Source: Pseudomonas frederiksbergensis (GTDB lineage: Bacteria; Pseudomonadota; Gammaproteobacteria; Pseudomonadales; Pseudomonadaceae). From it: a stretch of 64,000 bases of DNA. This document shows positions 36,420-43,028 of this stretch, in pieces (position 1 is the first letter of the stretch; every line of letters begins with the position of its first letter). The position numbers were made by a program, and so were the translations under genes. A model generated the notes under the pieces. It did no database searches and was not told where the DNA came from. It worked only from the letters and a program-made list of their open reading frames with translations. Location of the stretch: assembly GCF_000802155.2 (NCBI RefSeq), contig NZ_JQGJ02000001.1:124001-188000 (forward strand), given 5' to 3'.

Positions 36420-36473
36420 GGCGTACTACCGCCGGCCTCGCACACTGGCAGCGTCTATCAGAGGAGAACCCTC

Positions 36474-36860
36474 ATGTCCGATTTAAGCCTTCCCTTGGTC
36501 TACTCCTGCTCCGGCTGCTCTAATGTCGCGCAGTTGGCCAATACCCTGGCCCTGCGCCTGGATCGCAGCGGCCTGGCCGAGATGTCCTGCATCGTCGGGG
36601 TCGGCGGACATGTGGCTGCGCTGGTCAAAAAAGCGCGCTCGGGACGGCGAATCCTGGCGCTGGATGGCTGCCCGCTGCAATGCGTCGAAAGCTGCCTGAA
36701 CCAGCACGACCTGCACGCCGATGTGCATCTGATCTTCAGCCACCATGGTTTGCGCAAACGCAACGGCGAGGATTGCACCGAGGAGCAGAGTGACGAGTTG
36801 TTTGAGGAGATCAAGCGGTTGCTTGAAGGCCGGATGATCGAAGCCACCGAGACGGCTTGA
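36474..36860 (+). CDS. DGC-domain putative zinc-binding protein
   Basis: 128 residues. The DGC motif lies in LALDGCPLQCVESCL (residues about 61-75), and an N-terminal CSGCSN (about 12-17) adds more cysteines. These features match the DGC-domain family of predicted zinc-binding proteins, often located with nitrate/nitrite respiration regulators. Function unknown. AGGAG precedes the ATG and an Anr/Dnr box lies upstream. It is the last denitrification-type gene before the RiPP cluster. Confidence 0.8.
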   Translation: MSDLSLPLVYSCSGCSNVAQLANTLALRLDRSGLAEMSCIVGVGGHVAALVKKARSGRRILALDGCPLQCVESCLNQHDLHADVHLIFSHHGLRKRNGEDCTEEQSDELFEEIKRLLEGRMIEATETA

Positions 36861-37311
36861 GAAGGCGAACAGCTTTAGTGACGAACACCTAACCGGTGGC
36901 GAGGGAGCTTGCTCCCGCTGGACCGCAAAGCGGTCCTAAAACCTGTAGCCGCGGCATGTCAGTTGGAACGCAGTTGCTTTTATTCAATTTATTAAATCAG
37001 CTCAACCGATACCGCAAATCTAGTCTTGTCTGAGACAACGGGCCAAGAAACTAAAAGATCTCGGAAATTACTTACAGTAAACTCCTAAGACCCATCCTAA
37101 GACAGCAACATACCTTTCCTAATAACCTGTAAGCCAATTCCCACAATCGGCACGATTAACATTTCAGAAAATTCGCACCCCCTTCGCGACAACACAAGGT
37201 CGCAACATCCTGAAATTAGTTTTAGCTGGCACAATCTCAGATAGCTGCAAATCTCATTGGTGTTGCGCAACTAAATTCCCTCAACACAATATTACCGACA
37301 GGATAAATAAA
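36861..37311 (+). other. AT-rich leader region upstream of the RiPP cluster
   Basis: 451 bases without a convincing gene. It begins with a solitary REP (36896-36936), after which composition changes to visibly AT-richer DNA from about 36960. It contains a 13-base palindrome TTGTCTGAGACAA (37026-37038) and a direct repeat TCCTAAGAC at 37083-37091 and 37095-37103. A weak promoter-like pair is seen, TTGCGC (37263) and CAATAT (37287). No Anr or NarL site was found. Confidence 0.6.
36896..36936. repeat. Solitary REP element at the edge of the RiPP cluster
   Basis: GTGGCGAGGGAGCTTGCTCC core followed by GACCGCAAAGCGGTC, a single unpaired REP rather than the usual inverted pair. It marks the point where base composition changes. 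Confidence 0.75.
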
Positions 37312-37490
37312 ATGGACTCTCTAGTTAACGAAGCAACCTTCGAGCTTGAACTGGACGCAGAAACCGCGGAGAAAAATTTTCCGTTATTCTGAACGATGAA
37401 AGCCTGATGCACGCCGGCTTTGTGGCACATCAGTCGAACAACAACGTATTGACGCTGGCTCTGGCTGACGACGTTAGAATCGCAGCCTGA
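37312..37490 (+). CDS. Candidate RiPP precursor peptide, split over two frames
   Basis: An ATG at 37312 with AGGA 8 bases upstream opens a 26-codon frame ending at TGA 37390-37392; it starts MDSLVNEATFELELDAETAE, an acidic leader-like stretch. From 37350 the -1 frame is open to TGA 37488-37490 and encodes a segment SVILNDESLMHAGF, then VAHQSNNNVLTLALADDVRI and two Ala. The frames join at AAA-AAT-TTT (37372-37380), which contains the slippery heptamer A_AAT_TTT; a -1 shift there gives one 59-residue peptide. A one-base indel in this run would do the same. Position (before YcaO, followed by a hairpin) favours a precursor; no homologue is recognised. Confidence 0.5.
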
Positions 37491-37495
37491 AAAAA

Positions 37496-37525
37496 CGGGA
37501 GGGATATAATTCCCTCCCGCTTTCT
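37496..37525 (+). terminator. Hairpin between precursor and maturation genes
   Basis: A perfect 9-bp stem CGGGAGGGA/TCCCTCCCG with a TATAAT loop, preceded by six A and followed by CTTTCT. It is an intrinsic-terminator-like structure 5 bases after the precursor stop and 55 bases before ycaO. It probably works as a partial terminator that keeps precursor mRNA in excess. Confidence 0.7.
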
Positions 37526-37580
37526 ATTGTGTCGAACATGATACTTGCTTATACCTTTCATCAGTCAAAGGTGACCAATT

Positions 37581-38798
37581 ATGCAAAGGCTTAGTTCGAG
37601 CCTCCGTCGCCGCAGTGCCGAAGAAACATTAAAAATCATCGTCAACGATATAGCGCCGCGCTTGGGCATTACCCGAGTAACCGACACAACCTGGCTGGAC
37701 CGTATTGGAATTCCGGTATTCGCCAGTATACGACCCGATGCATTGAAGGGTTCGCTGTGCGTAAATGCTGGCAAAGGCCTCAGATCAGCAGAAGCGAAGA
37801 TAGGCGCGTACATGGAAGCCATCGAGTTCAGCCTTGCGCAATACAACACGGCGCAACTGAAGCTGTTAAAGACCACGCCGAGGCAACTCATTGAAAGCCA
37901 CGAAGGACGAATAGCTTTCAATCAGTTCTGCATGTTGTATGGCTTCTCTGCCGATGCCGACTCGCTCATCATGGCCATCGAAGTTGAGGATGTATTGCAC
38001 AAGCAAAAGGTGCTTGCACCCGCCGAATTGGTGTTCATTCCCTATCCTGAAAACCCCGGGCAACAACTCTTCGGGGAAAGCTCCAGTGGCTTGGCTTCAG
38101 GCAATGACTTGGTGGAAGCCTCGGTACACGCTGTTTGCGAACTCATGGAGCGCGATGTTCAAGCCTTTAATCATCTACATGACCGCTCCTGCCTCGTCAA
38201 TCTGGACCGCTACAGCGCAGAAACCGACTCTCTGATCAATAAAATCAATGACGCGGGATTGAGCCTGTCGGTTCGTTACACCGAGAACTGTTTTGGCCTG
38301 GCCTACTTCCAGGCTTTTATCATGGAAGAGTCCTCCCACGCGCCCATCTCTGTGGCCACCGGTTCAGGGTTACATCCCATCAAGGATGTCGCCTTGATCC
38401 GGGCTATCTGCGAGGCGGCCCAAAGCCGTTTAAGCCACATCCACGGGGGCCGGGACGACATCATTGAGCGCGTCAAATACTTCGAGAAGAAGGGCCGTTC
38501 GGTCGAGCTTCAGGCCATCTCACGCTTGCGTACCGTGGCCACCTCTCGGAACCAGATGATCGATTACTCCTCCATCGACTGCCAGGAAGCCGCGATCCCC
38601 ACGATCGAATCGGCCTGGGAGTTGCTCATTGAGCGGTTGCAAAGTGTCGGGCTCAGTACCGTGCTAAGGGTTTTGCTCAGTAAAGCGACGGACGACATCA
38701 CTGTGATCAGGATCATTATTCCGGGGCTTGAAACCTTTGAACCCGGTTTGAAAAGGGTCGGCCCGAGGTTACTTACGTATGTCAAACAAAGCGCTTGA
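37581..38798 (+). CDS. YcaO-domain protein, predicted peptide thioamidation enzyme
   Basis: 405 residues, YcaO fold. ATP/Mg motifs are present: RSAEAKIGAYMEAIEF (68-83), GLASGN ... ELMERD (170-192) and EAAQSR ... GGRDD (278-293). The C-terminus has PGLE (381-384) and no Pro-rich azoline-type tail. YcaO enzymes activate a backbone amide with ATP. The partner is inferred to be sulfur, because TfuA follows with a 20-base overlap; YcaO-TfuA pairs make thioamides (McrA thioglycine, thiovarsolin-like RiPPs). AAGGTGA lies 6 bases before the ATG. No E1-like or RRE domain is fused. Confidence 0.88.
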   Translation: MQRLSSSLRRRSAEETLKIIVNDIAPRLGITRVTDTTWLDRIGIPVFASIRPDALKGSLCVNAGKGLRSAEAKIGAYMEAIEFSLAQYNTAQLKLLKTTPRQLIESHEGRIAFNQFCMLYGFSADADSLIMAIEVEDVLHKQKVLAPAELVFIPYPENPGQQLFGESSSGLASGNDLVEASVHAVCELMERDVQAFNHLHDRSCLVNLDRYSAETDSLINKINDAGLSLSVRYTENCFGLAYFQAFIMEESSHAPISVATGSGLHPIKDVALIRAICEAAQSRLSHIHGGRDDIIERVKYFEKKGRSVELQAISRLRTVATSRNQMIDYSSIDCQEAAIPTIESAWELLIERLQSVGLSTVLRVLLSKATDDITVIRIIIPGLETFEPGLKRVGPRLLTYVKQSA

Positions 38799-39480
38799 GG
38801 CATGCACGCTTTTTGCGGGCCCCTCCCTGCAAGCGATAGACAGTCAATTACTGCGCGGTGGTGGCTTGATGGTGCGCCCGCCTGTCAAGCGTGGCGATAT
38901 CGAACGCCTGGTGGCGCAATCGCCCCCTTCGAACATCGCCATTGTCGATGGCGTGTTCCATGCTCACCCTGCCGTCGGCCATGCCGAGATACTTGACGCT
39001 CTGGGTGCGGGTTGGCGCATTTGGGGATTATCGTCCATGGGGGCCATTCGCGCCTGTGAAATGGATACGCTGGGAATGACAGGCTTTGGTGAAGTGTATC
39101 GACAATTCGCTAGCGATCCGGACATGTCCGACGACGAAGTGACCCTGATACATCAAACACAGGAACCCTTTCTTTCACTCAGCGAACCACTTATTCATAT
39201 CAGGCAGTTTTTAGGACAGTGGACGACTGAACGGATCATTACGCCGGCTCAAGAGCAACACATACTTCACTACCTGAAAAACATGTGGTACGGACATCGA
39301 ACACTAAATTGTTTGAAAGAAGCTTTGCTGGCACTCCCTGTCGCGACGAAACAAATAGACAACGCCCTGGCCAATTTTTCTGCCTACCGAATAAAGAGCC
39401 TGGACTTGATCGAATTTCTCAAACTACAACCATGGACGAGGACGGTGAAACAGAATGTCGCCATCAGAGATACTGTGTGA
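38779..39480 (+). CDS. tfuA: TfuA-like protein
   Basis: 233 residues. TfuA signatures: PPVKRGD (34-40), AIVDGVF (54-60), HAEILDALGAGWRIWGLSSM (68-87) then GAIRACEMDTLGM. Characterised TfuA hydrolyses thiocarboxylated ThiS with a Ser-Lys pair and strengthens YcaO binding; K37 and one of S85/S86 are candidates, by inference. It overlaps ycaO by 20 bases and the HExxH gene by 26 bases. The presence of ThiS-like and ThiF-like genes downstream fits this chemistry. Confidence 0.88.
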   Translation: MSNKALEACTLFAGPSLQAIDSQLLRGGGLMVRPPVKRGDIERLVAQSPPSNIAIVDGVFHAHPAVGHAEILDALGAGWRIWGLSSMGAIRACEMDTLGMTGFGEVYRQFASDPDMSDDEVTLIHQTQEPFLSLSEPLIHIRQFLGQWTTERIITPAQEQHILHYLKNMWYGHRTLNCLKEALLALPVATKQIDNALANFSAYRIKSLDLIEFLKLQPWTRTVKQNVAIRDTV

Positions 39481-40225
39481 AATAAACGGCTTGCCCTTTG
39501 TGCACTCCTTGTTCAATAGCACAAAACTTTTAACACTCGTCGCCGTTGTACGTAGAAATATCGAAGGAGGCGAGTTACCTTTAACCACCTATTTGCAACC
39601 AGACTTCGCCACCGCCCTGTATGCTCGGCACGTCGAAGGTGCGCCCGTGTTTCCACCCTATAAAGCGCTCGGTAACGCCGAGCAGATCATGTTGGCTGAA
39701 GCGAAGAGTAACCTCAAAGCCTTGCTGCCGGAATGGACCAGATTATTGGACCTGCCGATTAATATACATAAGTTGCTGACTCAACAAGTCAGCCTAACCA
39801 ACCCTGTGTTGCCTCAACAAATGTTTCTGGGCGAAGCCGCGTTTACCAGCATGACGGACCTTGAAGAGTTACTGGTTCACGAACTGTCCCATATCTGGTC
39901 CAGTTTGATCGCTGAGATTTACGACTTCCAGCTCAAGGACAGCTCAAACGACTACATACTGCCATCAGGAACCGGAGGCAAGAACCCTAGGGGTGTCTTG
40001 CTGGCTTGCCTGTTTGCGGTCAGCGCCGTGAACTACCACCAGCGGTTGCTGATCAGCGGTTCCGTGCGAGCTCGTCCCGAACGACTCGACTACTTGCATC
40101 AGTACTTTCTCAAAAGTCTGGCCACTCTCCAGGCCTCGGCCGAACTGTCCGAAATCGGAAAACTGATCACCTCCAAGCTGGATGCGTTTTCCAGCGACCT
40201 GACAACTGACACCTTTCAAGGATGA
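39455..40225 (+). CDS. HExxH-motif putative peptide-modifying enzyme (alpha-KG beta-hydroxylase-like)
   Basis: 256 residues. LLVHELSHIW (139-148) contains HExxH, and GKNPRGVLLACLFAVSAVNY (175-194) then HQRLL follows the layout of the RiPP-associated HExxH family. That family is now associated with 2-oxoglutarate-dependent beta-hydroxylation of peptides. There is no signal peptide, arguing against a secreted protease. It could alternatively be a cytosolic leader peptidase. Start 39455 overlaps tfuA by 26 bases; the next gene starts 3 bases after its stop. Family assignment is by pattern and moderately sure. Confidence 0.68.
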   Translation: MSPSEILCEINGLPFVHSLFNSTKLLTLVAVVRRNIEGGELPLTTYLQPDFATALYARHVEGAPVFPPYKALGNAEQIMLAEAKSNLKALLPEWTRLLDLPINIHKLLTQQVSLTNPVLPQQMFLGEAAFTSMTDLEELLVHELSHIWSSLIAEIYDFQLKDSSNDYILPSGTGGKNPRGVLLACLFAVSAVNYHQRLLISGSVRARPERLDYLHQYFLKSLATLQASAELSEIGKLITSKLDAFSSDLTTDTFQG

Positions 40226-40228
40226 CCC

Positions 40229-40501
40229 ATGGCCGTCGTACACTTTCCCCGGCAGTTCATGCACTACACCGAACAGCATAAAACACACGTTACTGAAGGC
40301 TTGTGTGTCAGCGATGTGCTGAACAATCTAACCGCACGATTTCCCGATCTGATTGGCCCGGTCTTCTCTGAGGATCTGTACCCGCTGCCGTTCGTGGGGT
40401 TGTTCGTCGACGGCATGCCCGTGACCAACGAGCATGACCGTCATTGCCCCCTGGACAGCAATGCGCAATTGATCCTGATCAACGCAGTGGCAGGTGGCTG
40501 A
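40229..40501 (+). CDS. ThiS/MoaD-like sulfur carrier protein
   Basis: 90 residues of beta-grasp type. It ends INAVAGG, the C-terminal Gly-Gly required for adenylation and thiocarboxylation in ThiS, MoaD and Urm1. The central block PLPFVGLFVDGMPV resembles the MoaD-like fold. Located directly before the ThiF/MoeB-rhodanese gene, it is almost certainly its substrate. In this cluster it should carry sulfur to YcaO/TfuA rather than to thiamine or molybdopterin, which have separate genes; that is inference. Confidence 0.85.
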   Translation: MAVVHFPRQFMHYTEQHKTHVTEGLCVSDVLNNLTARFPDLIGPVFSEDLYPLPFVGLFVDGMPVTNEHDRHCPLDSNAQLILINAVAGG

Positions 40502-40502
40502 C

Positions 40503-41639
40503 ATGCATTGCAACCTCAAAACGGATACCTCCCGTTACGCCCGCCAAATCATCCTCAGCGAGGTCGGCGCTCAGGGGCAGCAACGTCTCAAAGACAGTAA
40601 AGTGCTGGTGGTCGGCGCCGGGGGGCTGGGCTGCCCGATACTTCTATACTTGGCAGGTGCGGGCGTCGGGACGATCGGCATCGTTGATAACGATATTGTC
40701 GACGTGAGCAATCTGCATCGACAAATTCTCTATGCGAATGCCGATGTAGGCGACCTGAAAGTCTCGGCAGCCAAACGTCGCATCAACCAGTTGAACCCCA
40801 ACATCGTCGTCCACACCGCTGCCACGACGCTGAACTCGGACAACGTCCTGTCGCTGCTAGCCGAATACGACATCATCGTCGACGCTACTGATAACTTCGG
40901 CGCTAAATACCTCATCAGTGACGCCTGTATCGAGTGTGAGAAACCGATGGTCTATGCGTCGATCAGTCAATTCGAGGGGCAGGTGTCGGTATTCAATTAT
41001 TACAATCAGCACACCCAACAACGGGGGCCGTGCTTCCGGGATCTGTTCGAAACACCGCCGCCACCGCACTTGACGCAAAATTGCTCGGAAGCGGGTGTTC
41101 TTGGCGTTATACCTGGCTTGCTCGGTTGCTTTCAGGCCAATGAGGTACTCAAGCTCATCCTCCGTGCCGGGGAGCCATTAAGCGGGCAATTGTTGTCTAT
41201 CGACTGCCTGGACAACACCTTCCACCTATTGAACATCAACAAAAAAACACGGGACCGCCCCCCTGCGAGAACGCTTGGCGCTACAACCACGCCTGCGTGG
41301 CGCGATAGCGACTGGCTATCACCCGACACCCTGCATGACTGGATAGCGACACAAGCCCCATTTCAATTGGTTGATGTGCGCGATGTCAGCGAGCAGCAGC
41401 AAGGTTCGCTAGGCGGCAGACCGATTCCGCTCAAAGACATCATCAAGCGCCAGGATGAACTCGATACCGCCCGCCGTATCGTTTTCTATTGCAAATCCGG
41501 CATCAGGAGCAAGGCGGCCCTTCTGGCAATTCGTACCATCAGTCAGGAAGCAGAACTCTATAGCCTTGAGGGTGGCATCGAGCGGTATCTGGAGATTTAC
41601 CCTAATGAACGTACCTCTTCTTTTTTTGAACACCCCTGA
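40503..41639 (+). CDS. ThiF/MoeB-like adenylyltransferase with C-terminal rhodanese domain
   Basis: 378 residues. The E1-like domain (1-250) has the nucleotide loop VGAGGLG (37-43), VDNDIVDVSNLHRQ (61-74), DATDN (127-131) and the likely catalytic Cys in NCSEAGV (C194). The zinc site of MoeB is degenerate: GPCFRD instead of CxxC, and no later pair. The rhodanese domain (about 275-375) has the persulfide Cys in CKSGIRS (C330). It should activate and thiocarboxylate the preceding GG-ended carrier. GTG 40494 is an alternative start. Confidence 0.87.
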   Translation: MHCNLKTDTSRYARQIILSEVGAQGQQRLKDSKVLVVGAGGLGCPILLYLAGAGVGTIGIVDNDIVDVSNLHRQILYANADVGDLKVSAAKRRINQLNPNIVVHTAATTLNSDNVLSLLAEYDIIVDATDNFGAKYLISDACIECEKPMVYASISQFEGQVSVFNYYNQHTQQRGPCFRDLFETPPPPHLTQNCSEAGVLGVIPGLLGCFQANEVLKLILRAGEPLSGQLLSIDCLDNTFHLLNINKKTRDRPPARTLGATTTPAWRDSDWLSPDTLHDWIATQAPFQLVDVRDVSEQQQGSLGGRPIPLKDIIKRQDELDTARRIVFYCKSGIRSKAALLAIRTISQEAELYSLEGGIERYLEIYPNERTSSFFEHP

Positions 41640-41675
41640 TTGCGCAGCCACCTTATCCGGATCAAAGGTACGTCA

Positions 41676-42980
41676 ATGAATGCAAATTTTTCAGGCATTA
41701 CGTGGGGCTTTCCCGGCATCGACCGGCGTCTTCTGAAAGTGCAATTCAGCTTTTTGTTGATGGTTTTGGGCGGGCGGTGCAATCAACTGGCAGTGGCCTG
41801 GTGGGCCTTGCAGGAAACAGGCTCCGCGCTCTATTTCGCCAACATGATTGCCTGTTCCATCGCGGCGGAGGTGTTAGCCAAACCCCTGCTGGGATGGCTG
41901 GGGGACAAATACAACAAAATCCTGATCATCAAGCTGGCCTCATGGATCAGCCTGCTAGCAGCGCTGTTGATGGTGGTGCTGTCCGCCACGGGGTCGTTCA
42001 ACCCCTGGACGGTTGGCGCGCTGATGATGATCAGCAGTGCGATTGTCGGCGTACGCGACCCTCTCCAGGCGTCGATCATTCCTTTGTTTGCAGACGACGA
42101 TAAAGTCTCCCTGGCCTTTCGGACCAAAAGCGTGATGTCGTCCTTTTCCATTCTGCTGGGCCCGGTATTGGCCAGCGGGTTGATTTACGGGTTCGGTATC
42201 ACGTTCGCCTTTGCCGCCGATTTTTTTGCGATTCTCATCGCCGTGGCGTTGATCGCGACCATCCCGAGCCCCATCGGTGCCACTGGCCAAGGCGAAAAAG
42301 CCCCGGGTGCCAGCGGCTTCAGCATGATCTATTCCGGCTTCAAAGTGGTTTATGGAGTGAAAGTTGAATTTTACCTGGCCATCATCGCAATGCTGATCAA
42401 CTTTGCCCTGTTTCCGTTCTTCACCATCCTGATTCCACTGTATGTAAAGGACGTCATCCAGTACCCGGTCACTTACATCGGTCTTCTGGATTCGTGTTTC
42501 GGGCTGGGCATTCTGGCGGGCAGTTACAAGATCATCGGCTGGTTATCCGACCGGGTCCCCCGTGACATGTGCGTGTCCGCTGGTTTCGCATTACTGGGGT
42601 GCAACCTAGTGGTGGTCGGGACCGTTTCATCGTCGTTCATCGTGCCCGCAGCCTTTTTCTGCGGCGGCGTTGGGCTGATGTTGATTAACATCCCCACCTC
42701 CGCTGTGAGGTTGCTGGCAACGCCAAAGCTGCATCGCAATCGGATTTTTGCCACAGTTTCATTTCTGTCTGCGGCGGCCAGCCCCTTGGGCAGTTTCGCG
42801 ATGAACACCCTGATCGCCAATCTGGGGGTTGCACTGACAATCACGCTGCTGGGCGTCATGGTGCTGCTGTTGTCTCTGCTGGTCTTTCTGGTACCTGACT
42901 TCAAAACTTTCATGCGTTCCCAGGATACGCAGCTCAATGATGCCTATCTGGACAAATACCCTAAAGCGTTTGCGCACTGA
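41676..42980 (+). CDS. Major facilitator superfamily exporter
   Basis: 434 residues, about 12 membrane segments. An MFS loop motif GWLGDKYNK lies between helices 2 and 3 (about 70-78), and a second-half equivalent IGWLSDRVPRD near 287-297. It resembles MFS_3/enterobactin-exporter-type efflux proteins found in natural-product clusters. Its place after the maturation enzymes suggests export of the modified peptide. AAAGG lies 9 bases before ATG 41676. Substrate unproven. Confidence 0.82.
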   Translation: MNANFSGITWGFPGIDRRLLKVQFSFLLMVLGGRCNQLAVAWWALQETGSALYFANMIACSIAAEVLAKPLLGWLGDKYNKILIIKLASWISLLAALLMVVLSATGSFNPWTVGALMMISSAIVGVRDPLQASIIPLFADDDKVSLAFRTKSVMSSFSILLGPVLASGLIYGFGITFAFAADFFAILIAVALIATIPSPIGATGQGEKAPGASGFSMIYSGFKVVYGVKVEFYLAIIAMLINFALFPFFTILIPLYVKDVIQYPVTYIGLLDSCFGLGILAGSYKIIGWLSDRVPRDMCVSAGFALLGCNLVVVGTVSSSFIVPAAFFCGGVGLMLINIPTSAVRLLATPKLHRNRIFATVSFLSAAASPLGSFAMNTLIANLGVALTITLLGVMVLLLSLLVFLVPDFKTFMRSQDTQLNDAYLDKYPKAFAH

Positions 42981-43028
42981 CGTGCCTCGCCCTACCCCAG
43001 TCTCTTACAAACGGAGTTGCCTTTAACC

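Noticed and set aside
36956..37033. 25-codon frame starting at ATG 36956 as an alternative RiPP precursor
   Set aside because: No ribosome site before the ATG, it starts inside the REP-adjacent sequence, and it is over 500 bases from ycaO with no hairpin behind it.
37223..37250. TGGCAC at 37226 as a sigma54 -24 element for the RiPP operon
   Set aside because: No GC at the required 10-base distance; the -12 half is missing.
37407..37490. Independent second peptide gene starting at ATG 37407
   Set aside because: The ribosome site is weak and the frame is open well upstream of this ATG, so fusion with the first frame by a shift or indel explains it better. It is kept inside the candidate precursor entry.
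40229..41639. Assignment of the ThiS/ThiF pair to thiamine or molybdopterin synthesis
   Set aside because: They are embedded with overlaps or gaps of a few bases in a YcaO-TfuA operon, the zinc cysteines are lost, and no other thi or moaE gene is adjacent.
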